From assembly GCA_016717165.1 (NCBI GenBank), contig JADKGA010000002.1, positions 372,001 through 436,000 of the forward strand: a DNA stretch of 64,000 nt. The letters run 5' to 3'. The translations under genes were made by a program, and so were the position numbers. Within the stretch, counting starts at the first letter, position 1. Every line of letters starts with the position of its first letter. The DNA is from Candidatus Lutibacillus vidarii. Lineage in GTDB: Bacteria; Actinomycetota; Actinomycetes; Actinomycetales; Dermatophilaceae. This document shows, piece by piece, positions 42,110-51,142 of the stretch. The notes under the pieces are model-generated. The model was not told the DNA's origin and did no database searches. It was given only the letters and a program-made list of their open reading frames with translations.

Positions 42110-43382
42110 GCGTCGTGTCCTTCGTTGGTGGGTGCGCCGATCCTGACCCGTCGATACGGGCGAGTGCAACGGTGATATTGTCCGCGCCGCCCTGCGCGTT
42201 GGCGAAGGTCACCAGCGCCTCGGCGGCGGCGACGAGGTCGACGGGGGCCGGGCCGAGCCCGGTGAGCGTCGACGCGAGCAGGTCGCGCAGCGCCATGGCC
42301 TCCGAGCAGTAGTTCCAGAGCCCGTCACTACAGACGAGCAGCCAGCCGGGCGTGTCGAGGTCGAGGTCGGCGCAGTGCGGGGTGAGATCGTCGGGCGCGT
42401 CGACACCGAGCCACCGGGTGATCGCGTGGGCCCGCGGCCCGGACTCGGCGTCGGCGCGGCTCGCCCCGGCGCGGATCATCTCCCCGGCCCACGAGTCGTC
42501 GGTGCTCAGCTGGCGCGGCTCGCCTACGTCGGGCAGCCAGTAGGCGCGGCTGTCCCCGACATTGCCGACAACGGCCAGACCGGCGTCGATGACCACGGCG
42601 ACGACGGTCGACGACGGCGGGTTCTCGGTGCCCGCGGGGACGGCACCCTCGACGGCGGCGTCCGCGGCCTTGACCGCCTCACCCAGCGCCGAGCTGAGGG
42701 CGGCGACCCGGCTCTCCCTCGTCCCCATGCCCTGCGGCAGCGGGGCGGCGAGCACCTCGCGGGCCGCCCGTGCCGCGGCCAGGCTCGCGATATGGGAGTC
42801 GGTCGTATTGCTCACCCCGTCGCAGACGACAAGCACGGCGCGAGTCCCCGGGGTGGGGTCGGCGAGCAGCGCCAGCCCATCCTCATTGCGGGTATGCCGC
42901 TTCCCGATGTCGCAGGCCCCGGCGACCCATGGCGCAGGGCTCTCGGTGAAGTGGTCGCGTGGGTCGCGCGGCGGCGCCCCGCACACATCGCAGTAGCCGT
43001 CGACGAGATGGCCCTGGTGGCAGGCCTGACACTCGGGCCCGGCCGGCTCCGGGGCGGCCATCGGCTCGGCAGCCCCGACGGCCCCGGCGGCCGGCGCTGT
43101 GGCAGCGGCGGCCATCGGCTCGGCAGCCCCGACGGCCCCGGCGGTCGGCGTCGCGGGCTCGGTCACCTTAGCCCTGGGAAGCGCGCCGGTCCACCCGACG
43201 TCGAGCGGGGACTCGTCGCCGGTCGTGCTCGTCACCGGGGTGGCGGCCGCCGCGACGACCTGGGTCGGCGCCCCGGACGGAGCGCCGGCGGCCGCGGCAC
43301 CCGGGGTCAGCTCGGCGCCACACGCCTCGCAGAAGGCGGCGTCGGCGGGGGTGCCCGCGCCGCACGAGGGGCAGGCCGTCAT
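42102..43382 (-). CDS. PP2C-type serine/threonine phosphatase with zinc ribbons
   Basis: A 426-residue protein. The N-terminus has a zinc ribbon CPSCGAGTPADAAFCEACG, a long Ala/Pro linker with a duplicated GAVGAAEPMA, and a second ribbon CQACHQGHLVDGYCDVCG near residue 130. The PP2C domain follows: GKRHTRNEDG, VVCDGVSNT, VVGNVGDSRAYW, VCSDGLWNYC and GGADNITVALA carry the metal-binding aspartates. It should remove phosphate added by the neighbouring PknG-like kinase. ATG 43382 overlaps the kinase stop by four bases. Confidence 0.92.
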   Translation of the reverse strand: MTACPSCGAGTPADAAFCEACGAELTPGAAAAGAPSGAPTQVVAAAATPVTSTTGDESPLDVGWTGALPRAKVTEPATPTAGAVGAAEPMAAAATAPAAGAVGAAEPMAAPEPAGPECQACHQGHLVDGYCDVCGAPPRDPRDHFTESPAPWVAGACDIGKRHTRNEDGLALLADPTPGTRAVLVVCDGVSNTTDSHIASLAAARAAREVLAAPLPQGMGTRESRVAALSSALGEAVKAADAAVEGAVPAGTENPPSSTVVAVVIDAGLAVVGNVGDSRAYWLPDVGEPRQLSTDDSWAGEMIRAGASRADAESGPRAHAITRWLGVDAPDDLTPHCADLDLDTPGWLLVCSDGLWNYCSEAMALRDLLASTLTGLGPAPVDLVAAAEALVTFANAQGGADNITVALARIDGSGSAHPPTKDTTHG

Positions 43383-45659
43383 GTCATGGACCAGGGCCGG
43401 ACCGCGTTGGCCTCGTCGACCAGGGCGATCCGTTCCGCCGGGTCGGCGGTCACCGAGGCGAGGTCGCGCAGCGCCCGCTCGAGGCCGCGGCGCATCCCCC
43501 GCTCGGAGACGGCCTGCCCGCCGATGGTCTGGCCCGACGAGACCGGCCGTCCCGTGGAGACGAGCTCGAGCCCGCGGCGGTAGACCGCAGCGTCAAGGCG
43601 CGCGCGGTCAGCGGCGTCGAAGCCGGCCCGCCCGGCGATGACCAGGGCCTGGTCGAGGTCGGTGGTGTCGGTGCCCGTCGCCGCGAGCAGCGTCGCCGCC
43701 TCCTGCTGGGCGGCGGGATAGGCCCGCGACGTCGGCGGGACGAGGTCGAGCGCCCGGACCGCCTCGCGGACCGCCCCACCGGCGGCACGCAGCCGGGCCA
43801 GCCCGGTCGCCGCGGTCGGGACATAGGCCGCGTCGGTGCGGGCGCAGGTCGTGTAGAGGCCCTCGGCGATGGCCGTCTCACCGCTGCCCTCGCAGGCCAA
43901 CGCCAGTCCGAGCTTGGGGGCGAGCTCACCGGGGACCTGACCATAGACGGCGTTGAACGAGCTGCGGGCGATGGTGGCATCCCCGCGCGCGAGCGCATCG
44001 AGACCGGCAAGCCAGACCGCCCGCCACTCCCAGGGGTCTGCGGTGAGCATCCGACCGACCGCCGCGTCGACCTCGGCGTGACGGCCGCAGGCCAGGGCGG
44101 CATACGCGGTCTCGATCTCGACCTTCCGCCGAGCGGGCGGGGGCGGCCCCCAGCAGCTGGAGCCGAGCGGCGGGGTCGGTGACGGTGACCGTCTGGAGCC
44201 AGCCGGCCTGCGGGTCGCCGCTGTCGTGGCGCAGCCGGGGCAGCGACTGCCAGGTCAGGGCCCCACCGACGACCGGCGGGCTCTCGAAGAGCAGCGAGGC
44301 GGCCGAGTCGGTCGCCGCGCCGGCGCCACGGTCGATGGCGACGACCTCGCGGAGCACCCCGAGCAGCTGGACGCGGAGCTCGTCGGCGGAGGTGAACCGG
44401 TCGTCCGGGGAGGGCGCGCAGGCCTTGGCGACGAGCCGGTAGAAGGAGTCGTAGCGGGCGAAGACCGGGGTGTCGGCGGCCGGGGGCAGCGAGGTGAGAT
44501 AGGTCGACTGGTACCCGCGGAACTCCGAGGTGAGGACCACCAGGGTCCGCCCGATGGTGTAGATATCGGAGGCCACCGAGACGCCCCGCTCGGCCACCTC
44601 GGGTGCCTGGTAGCCGACCGTCCCGAAGATCGCCGAGTCCTCGTCGTCGGCGCGCCGGACCCCGCCGAGGTCGATGAGCCGGACCTCGTCGCCGATCTGG
44701 ATGATGTTGTCCGGCTTGAAGTCGCAGTAGACCAGGCCGAGGTCGTGGAGGTACTGGAAGGCAGGGAGGATCTCGATGATGTAGGCGAGGGCCTGGTCGA
44801 CCGGCAGCGGGTCGTACGCCCCCTTGGCCTTCATCCGCTGCTTGAGCAGCGACTTCAGCGAGGTCCCGCCGATGTACTCCATGACGATGTAGCCGGCGTC
44901 GTCATGGGTGACGAAGTTGTAGATCTCGACGATATTCGGGTGGCTCACCTGGGCGAGGAAGCGCTGCTCGGCGATGGCGGCGGCCAGCGCGTCCGGGTCG
45001 GCCGAGTTGAGCAGGCCCTTGAGGACCACCCACCGGTTCGAGACATTGCGGTCCCGGGCGAGGTAGATCCAGCCGAGCCCGCCGTGGGCCAGGCAGCCGG
45101 CCACCTCGTACTGGCCCGCGACAAGGTCGCCCGCCATGAGCTTGGGCTCGAAGGAGAACGGCTGGCGGCACTTGGGGCAGAAGCCGCTGACCCGCCCGGG
45201 CGCGCCGTCACGACCGCGCCCGACCGGCTCGCCGCACTTGGGGCAGAACCGCTTGTCCTCCGGGACGCTGGGATCAGTCATCACTGCGGCGGCGGCGTCG
45301 ATCTCCGGGGCGGGAGGGACGGTCGTCACTCCGCCACCGAGCCGGGCGGTCCGCATCCGGCGCGACGAGCTGGACGCCCGCCGGGTGGAGGTGGTCGACC
45401 CGGCGCGCGCGGTCCCCAGCGCGACCGACCCGAGCCGCTCCGAGGAGGAGGTGGCGGTGGACCCGACGCCCGCTGCCGGGCCGGCGCTGCCGGCCGCGCC
45501 GCTGGACATCGGGGCGGTGGCCACCGAGGCCGCCGTGGCTCCCGAGGCCGCAGCGCCTGGCGCGGGTCCGGACGAGGCGGGCGGCAGCCCGCACACATCG
45601 CAGTAGCCGTCGACGACGGTGCCGGAGCATCCCGGCTGGGTGCACGGTGTCGCGCTCAT
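43379..45659 (-). CDS. pknG: PknG-like serine/threonine kinase with an apparent one-base frameshift
   Basis: The gene starts at ATG 45659 with a zinc ribbon (CSGTVVDGYCDVCG), a linker, and a rubredoxin-like site CPKCGEP with FCPKCRQPF. The kinase domain follows: GQYEVAGCLAHGGLGWIYLA, VVLKGLL (catalytic lysine), YCDFKPDNI and IDLGGVR. The C-terminal TPR domain reads in another frame (WEWRAVWLAGLDALARGD onwards, to 43379). One base must be skipped near 44122-44151, where GGGGG and CCCCC runs occur; removing one G restores a continuous protein of about 760 residues. In relatives PknG, fed by GlnH/GlnX, controls 2-oxoglutarate dehydrogenase through an FHA protein. As written, translation from the ATG would give a kinase without its TPR part. 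Confidence 0.85.
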
Positions 45660-45662
45660 CCG

Positions 45663-46886
45663 TCAGGCCTTTCGCGTCGTCGGGGGAATGCTCGACCGAG
45701 TGGTCGTGAGGTAGGCCTGCAGCGCCGCGACGAGCGCGCCGGCACGCCGGACGTCGGTGGGGGTGGCGGCGCCGGCCTCGCCGACGAGCCGGGTCAACGC
45801 GGCGAGGTCGCCCGCCGCCGCTCCGGTCAGCCGGGTCGTCGCCGCCTCGGCGAGCAGCGCCCCGGCCAGTCCCAGCGCCTCCTCGCGTGCCGCGAGGGCA
45901 CCGGCATAGGCCGCATGGGCCTGCGCGAGAGCGCGGCTCACCGCGTCGAGCTTCGCCTCATATGCCGCCAGCGCGGCCGGCTCCGTGGGGACCTCGCCGA
46001 GGGCGCGGACCTGAGGGATCGCCAGCGTCGGCGCGGCGGTGAGGACCGCGACGCAGCGCGCCTCCAAGCCCGCGACGGCGGCCGCAGTGGCCTCGAGCTG
46101 TGCGCGCCGGGCGAGCACCTCGTCGCGGTCGCGGCGCGCCGCGACCCGTGCTGCCGCGGCGACGATGAGGTCACGTTCGGCGGTGGCGACCTCGATCTCG
46201 AGCGGGCCGAGCAGGCCACCGACGTCGGCGCCGCGGACCACCCGCCCCTCCAGGTCGAGGGCCCGCTGGTCCAGGCGGGTCATCGACGCCCGGGCGGCAT
46301 CGCGCTGCGGCCCGGCCGGCACCAGTCCGACCTGGTCGCGGAGCCGCTCGATGCCCGCGCGGACGACGGCGAGGCGGGCGCCGGCCTGGGCCCGGCCGCC
46401 GTCGAGGGCGAGCCGGGCGCGCAGCGAGGCGACCATGGCGTCGGACAGGCGGCAGGCCTCGGGCAAGGTGACGGCGAACCCGCCGCGGGCGCTCGCACCG
46501 GCCGGCCCGGTGGCCGCACCCGCAACGCCTGAGGACCCGGTCGCCTCAGGGGTCACGTCGAGGCGGCCCCAGATCAGCGTGGAGAGCTGCTGTGCCTCGG
46601 TCGGCCCGACCCGCCCGGAGTCGAAGGTGACCTTGAGCAGGGCATACCGGTCCGAGATCGCCTTCCATAGCGCCATCGACGTGACGAGGTCGCCGGTGAC
46701 GGCGTCGCGGTCAGCGGCCGCGAGCGCCGCGGCGTCGAGGGTGTCGAGGTCGCCCTTGCGCAGGTCCAGCCACGTGCCGAGCGCGTCGAGATAGCGCAGC
46801 GCCTCGGGGGCCGCCACGGGCACGCCGAGCCGACCCGGGGGGGTCGGAGCCAGCGTGGGCTCGCTCGACGTCGTGGGCACGCTCAC
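45663..46886 (-). CDS. hypothetical alpha-helical protein of the pknG operon
   Basis: A 407-residue, Ala/Arg-rich protein from GTG 46886, which overlaps the glnH-like stop by four bases. It is predicted mostly helical, with long heptad-like stretches such as DLIVAAAARVAARRDRDEVL and AARLAVVRAGIERL, so probably coiled coil. There is no signal peptide or membrane helix. I do not recognise the family. Its stop is three bases from the kinase start, so it is surely co-expressed with the kinase and may be an adaptor between the sensor and the kinase; that is inference. Confidence 0.75.
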   Translation of the reverse strand: MSVPTTSSEPTLAPTPPGRLGVPVAAPEALRYLDALGTWLDLRKGDLDTLDAAALAAADRDAVTGDLVTSMALWKAISDRYALLKVTFDSGRVGPTEAQQLSTLIWGRLDVTPEATGSSGVAGAATGPAGASARGGFAVTLPEACRLSDAMVASLRARLALDGGRAQAGARLAVVRAGIERLRDQVGLVPAGPQRDAARASMTRLDQRALDLEGRVVRGADVGGLLGPLEIEVATAERDLIVAAAARVAARRDRDEVLARRAQLEATAAAVAGLEARCVAVLTAAPTLAIPQVRALGEVPTEPAALAAYEAKLDAVSRALAQAHAAYAGALAAREEALGLAGALLAEAATTRLTGAAAGDLAALTRLVGEAGAATPTDVRRAGALVAALQAYLTTTRSSIPPTTRKA

Positions 46887-47842
46887 CGTCCGTACACCGA
46901 GGCCGGCGGCTTCGGGGCGGGGCCGAGCGGTCCGGCGAGCCAGCGGGTGTAGATCTGGGTCCACCTGCCGTCGGACTTCATCGCGTCGAGCAGGCCGTTG
47001 ACCGCGCGGACCAGCCCAACCGCGTCGGCCTTGAAGCCCAGCCCGTAGGGCTCGGCGGTCACCGCGGCGGCGGTGGTGACGACGGCATACGGGTCCTGCG
47101 CGGCCAGCCCGGCCAGGACGGTGTCGTCCCCGGTGATCGCGTCGATCTTGCCCTGCTGGAGCAGGACGAGGCAGCCGGTGTGGGTGGCCGCGGGGACGGC
47201 GACGACGCCGGCATACGTGCGCAGCTTGGTCAGGCTCGACGTGCCCGTCGGAGCGCAGACCCGCTTGCCGGCGAGCTCCTCCAGCCGCACCGCGGTCGCG
47301 CCCTTGGTGACGAGGACCTTCTGGCCGGCGCGGTAGTACTCCGCGGAGAAGGCGATCTCCTTCCACCGGTCGCAGGTCATCGTCATGTTCCGGGCGACCA
47401 TGTCGACCCGGCCGTCCTTGAGGGCCGGGATCCGGTCGGCGGCGGTGATGACGACGAGCTGCACCTTCGTCGGGTCGCCGAGAAGGTAGTCCGCGACGGC
47501 GCGCGCGAGGTCGATGTCGAAGCCCTCGATGCCGCCGGTCAGCGGGTTGCGTGCGCCGAAGAGCAGGGTGTCGGCGGACACCCCGACCCTGAGGTAGCCC
47601 CGGGCGCGGATCGCGCGGATCGTCGGGTCGTCCGCCTGGCTGGCCAGGCTCGCCGGCGCGTATGACGTCGTCGCGTTCTGGCAGGCGGCCGGGGTGCTCG
47701 ATGCCGTGGCGGTCGGAGTCGACGTGGTCGTCGTCGTGGCGGAGGGGACCGGCGTCGGGTCGTAGGCCGCGGTGCACCCGCTGACCAGGACGAGGGCGGA
47801 CGTCATACCGGCGAGCAGGTGACGCACGGGACGCGGTCTCAT
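46883..47842 (-). CDS. glnH: GlnH-like solute-binding lipoprotein
   Basis: A 319-residue lipoprotein with signal peptide and lipobox VSGC at about residues 20-23, a Thr/Ser/Pro linker, and a family 3 solute-binding fold: YLRVGVSADTLLFG, GGIEGFDIDLARAVADYL, NMTMTCDRWKEIAFS and KIDAITGDDTVLAG. Family 3 proteins bind polar amino acids; GlnH of mycobacteria and corynebacteria binds glutamate/aspartate and signals through GlnX to PknG rather than feeding a transporter. No ABC transporter genes are nearby, which fits that role. ATG 47842 overlaps the GlnX-like stop. Confidence 0.88.
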   Translation of the reverse strand: MRPRPVRHLLAGMTSALVLVSGCTAAYDPTPVPSATTTTTSTPTATASSTPAACQNATTSYAPASLASQADDPTIRAIRARGYLRVGVSADTLLFGARNPLTGGIEGFDIDLARAVADYLLGDPTKVQLVVITAADRIPALKDGRVDMVARNMTMTCDRWKEIAFSAEYYRAGQKVLVTKGATAVRLEELAGKRVCAPTGTSSLTKLRTYAGVVAVPAATHTGCLVLLQQGKIDAITGDDTVLAGLAAQDPYAVVTTAAAVTAEPYGLGFKADAVGLVRAVNGLLDAMKSDGRWTQIYTRWLAGPLGPAPKPPASVYGR

Positions 47843-49137
47843 CGGTACTCCTCGATCCGCTGGGAGACCCCTCGCAGGGCGAGGGCCGCCGCGGTGAGCG
47901 CGGCGAGGACGGCGAGGATCAGGCTGGTGCGTAGCCCGTCGCCGGCCGCACCGAGCCGGGCGGTCGCGTCCGCTCCGACGAGGTCGACGGCGTCCGCCGA
48001 GGTCGTGTCGAAGGCGGCGAAGGAGCCGTTCGCGGTGGCTGGGCCGGTCGCGCTCGCCTTGGTGACCGCGCTGTCCCACGAGCCGCCGTCGTCGGCTGCG
48101 CGGATCGCCTGGTGGGCACCGACATAGGTCGACCATGAGCTGGCGAGCTGGGCGGCCGCGGCCTTGCCGGAGGGGAGGGCGTCGAGATCGGCCAGGGCGG
48201 TCTTCACCGTCGTCGCGGCGGCCTGCCACTTGGTCTCGAAGGCAGCGCCGGAGCCGCGCTTGATGAGGGTGAGGCTCTCGTTCGCCTTGGCGTCGTAGGC
48301 CGCGGTGCGCGCACCGGCCAGCGCCACGGTGGCGGCGAGCTGGTCGTCGCGGGTGGTCTGGATCGCGTTCCCGGCCGACCAGATGGCCATGAGCCCGGCC
48401 CCGAGGGCCACGGCCACCGCGGCGGCCGCGGCCGCGATCGGGACGTTGACATAGCGGTGGGTGCGCTTGGCCAACCAGGCCAGCACGGCGGCGAGGACCC
48501 CGAGGGTGAGCAGCCCGGCCAGGGCGAGCGGCCACCACATCCCGGCCCGGTCCAGCTCGCCGGCCGAGCGCGCAGTGTTGGCCTCGACGAGGGCTGCGAG
48601 CACCGGCACGGCGTCGGCGCGCAGCCCTTCGCTGGCCAGGGTGAGGTACTGCGCCCCGACCGGCAGGCCCTGGCGGTTGTAGGCCCGGGCCTGCTCGACG
48701 AGCTGGCCGTAGCTCTGGACGTGGGTGCTCAGCGCGGCGAGCGCGGTGCCGTCGGCCGGCTGCGCCTGGGCGGCTGCGGCGATCCCGCGGACCACGCGGT
48801 CCATGGCCTGCTCGTAGGTCGCCCGCTGCTCGGGCGGTTCGAGCCCCCCGACGAGGAAGCCGTTCGTCGCGGTGGCGTCGGCGAGGAGGAGGTCGGCATA
48901 CACGCCCTGGACGCGGACGACCTGCGCGGTCGTCTCGGAGGCGCGCGAGGCGGCGGCCCGGTCGGCGAGCAGGGTGACGACGGCGACCGCGCCGAAGAGC
49001 AGCGCGGCGAGGGCGGCAAGGGCGCCGAGGAGGCGCATCCGTCCGGGGGTGTCCGAGAAGACGCCGCGGATGACCGCCGCGGCCTTGGGTGCGCCTTGGG
49101 CGGTGGGGGCGGGCGGTGGTGCAGCTGCCTGGCTCAT
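47839..49137 (-). CDS. glnX: GlnX-like membrane signal transducer
   Basis: A 432-residue membrane protein. Helix 1 is at about residues 34-58 (LLGALAALAALLFGAVAVV), followed by an outer domain of about 135 residues, two more helices around residues 200-260, a second outer domain, and a last helix near residue 410 ending in LRGVSQRIEEYR. This matches GlnX, which joins periplasmic GlnH to cytosolic PknG. The outer domains resemble sensor four-helix bundles. It overlaps the AAA ATPase gene and the glnH-like gene by four bases each. Confidence 0.85.
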   Translation of the reverse strand: MSQAAAPPPAPTAQGAPKAAAVIRGVFSDTPGRMRLLGALAALAALLFGAVAVVTLLADRAAASRASETTAQVVRVQGVYADLLLADATATNGFLVGGLEPPEQRATYEQAMDRVVRGIAAAAQAQPADGTALAALSTHVQSYGQLVEQARAYNRQGLPVGAQYLTLASEGLRADAVPVLAALVEANTARSAGELDRAGMWWPLALAGLLTLGVLAAVLAWLAKRTHRYVNVPIAAAAAAVAVALGAGLMAIWSAGNAIQTTRDDQLAATVALAGARTAAYDAKANESLTLIKRGSGAAFETKWQAAATTVKTALADLDALPSGKAAAAQLASSWSTYVGAHQAIRAADDGGSWDSAVTKASATGPATANGSFAAFDTTSADAVDLVGADATARLGAAGDGLRTSLILAVLAALTAAALALRGVSQRIEEYR

Positions 49138-50546
49138 CGCGGCTCCTCCGCTGAGGGAACGGGCTCCGGCTCGGACACGATCTCGGGCGCGGGCGGTGGC
49201 TCGTCCTCGTGGTCGTCGAAGTCCGCCATGACCAGCTCGCAGAGCTGCTCGCGGGTCGGCTCGGCGACATCGCGCAGCCGCCAGGCGTGCCGGCCGACGG
49301 CCTGCTCGAAGAGCGTGCGGACGAACCGCCCGTTGCCGAAGGACTGCCCGCGCGGGGTCGCCGCGAGGATCTCGCGCACCCGGGTCAGCGCGGCCTCGGC
49401 GAGCACGAAGTCGCTCTTCGCGGCCAGGCCCTCGAGGATCTCGACGAGCTCGTCGTCGGTGTAGTCCTCGAACTCGATGACCGTGGTGAACCGGCTGGCC
49501 AGCCCGGGGTTCTGCGCGATGAAGGCGGCCATCGGCACCGGGTAGCCGGCGACGATGAGGACGAGGTCGTCGCGGCGGTCCTCCATCTCCTTGACGAGGG
49601 TGTTGACCGCCTCCTCGCCGTACTGGTCGCCGGTGAGGCCGTAGGCCTCGTCGATGAAGAGCACCCCGCCGGCCGCCTTCGCACAGACCTCGGCGGTCTT
49701 CATTGCGGTCTGCCCGAGGTACCCCGCGACGAGCTCGGAGCGGTCCACCTCGACGAGCTGACCGGTCGAGAGCAGCCCCAGCGCCCGGTAGATGCCCGCG
49801 ACCATCCGCGCCACCGTCGTCTTGCCCGTCCCCGGGTTGCCGACGAAGACCAGATGCCGGGTGATCGTCGCCGGCTTGAGCCCGGCCGCGGTGCGCTTCT
49901 GCTCGACGCTGAGCAGGGCGACCTGCCGGTGGATCTCCCGTTTGACCCGGGCCAGCCCGACGAGGGCGTCGAGCTCGGCGAGCAGCTCGGCCAGCGGCCG
50001 GGCTGGAGGGAGCGCGGGGGCGGGGGTCTGGGCCGGCGCCTGTCCGGTGGTCTGGGTCAGCGCCGCATCGGCGCCGGTCGCTCCAGCAGGGTCGGCTCCG
50101 GGGGGAAGGCCGGGTCGCGTCGGGGTCGGCTGCTCCGGCGTCCGCGGTATGGCGCCCAGCTGTGCCGCCGCGGCCACCGCGGCGTTGCCGGTCACCCGCA
50201 TGGTCAGCTCACCGAGACTGCACGCGGCCGAGGCGACCTCGGTCAGTGCGGCGGCATAGGCCGGGGCCTGGGACGAGCCCTCGGCGACGAGCCGGCTCAG
50301 CAGCGCGGTCGGTGCCTGACGCCACCGGCGCCCGAGCGTGGCCGCGTCGAAGAAGGCCCGGTTGGCGGCGTCGAGCGAGGCATCCGGCATACCGGCCCTG
50401 TGGACCCAGTCGGCGGCCGCGCGTGGAGCCGACTCGGCGATGGCGGCGGCGAAGGCGAGGGCCTCGGCCCGAGCCTGGTCGGTGGGCAGGCCGGCGTCGC
50501 TGGCCACAGACTCCAGGGCGGCGACGGCGCTGGCGAGGTCGCTCAC
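49134..50546 (-). CDS. AAA+ ATPase, CbbX/SpoVK type
   Basis: A 470-residue protein. The first 170 residues are helical and Ala-rich, with a Pro-rich linker. The AAA domain starts near residue 210 (LVGLARVKREIHRQVALL): Walker A is GNPGTGKTTVA, Walker B VLFIDEAY, sensor 1 VLIVAGYP, the arginine finger in NPGLASRFTT, and sensor 2 in GNGRFVRTLFEQAV. CbbX-type ATPases remodel partner proteins. The GTG at 50546 overlaps the upstream stop. Position in a signalling operon suggests it remodels one of its members. Confidence 0.9.
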   Translation of the reverse strand: MSDLASAVAALESVASDAGLPTDQARAEALAFAAAIAESAPRAAADWVHRAGMPDASLDAANRAFFDAATLGRRWRQAPTALLSRLVAEGSSQAPAYAAALTEVASAACSLGELTMRVTGNAAVAAAAQLGAIPRTPEQPTPTRPGLPPGADPAGATGADAALTQTTGQAPAQTPAPALPPARPLAELLAELDALVGLARVKREIHRQVALLSVEQKRTAAGLKPATITRHLVFVGNPGTGKTTVARMVAGIYRALGLLSTGQLVEVDRSELVAGYLGQTAMKTAEVCAKAAGGVLFIDEAYGLTGDQYGEEAVNTLVKEMEDRRDDLVLIVAGYPVPMAAFIAQNPGLASRFTTVIEFEDYTDDELVEILEGLAAKSDFVLAEAALTRVREILAATPRGQSFGNGRFVRTLFEQAVGRHAWRLRDVAEPTREQLCELVMADFDDHEDEPPPAPEIVSEPEPVPSAEEPR

Positions 50547-51142
50547 GCCTGCCTGCCGATCGGCGGCTCGAGCGGGGTCGGCATACCGGTGCTGTCGAGG
50601 GAGGGGGCGGCACCGTCGGGCACGGCAGGCGCGGCGGACATCTGGGGGAGCGCGAGCGAGCCGCCCTCGGGGGTGCCGAACTTCTCCTGGAGGAAGCGGC
50701 CGTGGACGACCAGGGCGTTGGCGTCGGCCCGGCAGACCGCGTCGAAGACCTGGTCCATGGTCGCCCCGAGCAGGTCGAGCTGGTCGATGAGGACCATGAG
50801 CGAGGTCTTCGTCCCGTCGACCGGACGGGAGTTGGCCCAGTCGCGGGGCAGCCGGAGGTACCCCCCGATCGCCTCGGGGAGGTAGTCGGTCGCCGTCGCC
50901 ATGACGTTGTAGGCCTGCGGGCTGCCCGACCCGAGGGTGTCGAGCCGGGGGATGGTGTCGCGGAGGATCCGGGTCACCCGGGTGAGCCGGGACATGACGG
51001 GGGCGGGGACGGCACCGTCGCGAGCCATCGCCTCGACCTCGTCCAAGGCCGCGCGCAGACGCTCGCCGGTGGGCACGGTGCGGACCGGTGCCGGGGCGGG
51101 CTCGGCGCGCCGCCCCCACCCGAACCAGTCACCGAGCCCCAT
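50543..51142 (-). CDS. XpaC-like partner of TelA
   Basis: A 199-residue soluble protein beginning MGLGDWFGWGRR. The central helical part (MSRLTRVTRILRDTIPRL, DYLPEAIGGYLRLP) and the location directly after telA fit XpaC-like proteins that go with TelA in many bacteria, though the similarity is loose. Its ATG shares one base with the telA stop (TGATG). The C-terminus is a Pro-rich tail. Function unknown; TelA-XpaC pairs are linked to tellurite and cell-envelope stress resistance. Confidence 0.6.
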   Translation of the reverse strand: MGLGDWFGWGRRAEPAPAPVRTVPTGERLRAALDEVEAMARDGAVPAPVMSRLTRVTRILRDTIPRLDTLGSGSPQAYNVMATATDYLPEAIGGYLRLPRDWANSRPVDGTKTSLMVLIDQLDLLGATMDQVFDAVCRADANALVVHGRFLQEKFGTPEGGSLALPQMSAAPAVPDGAAPSLDSTGMPTPLEPPIGRQA

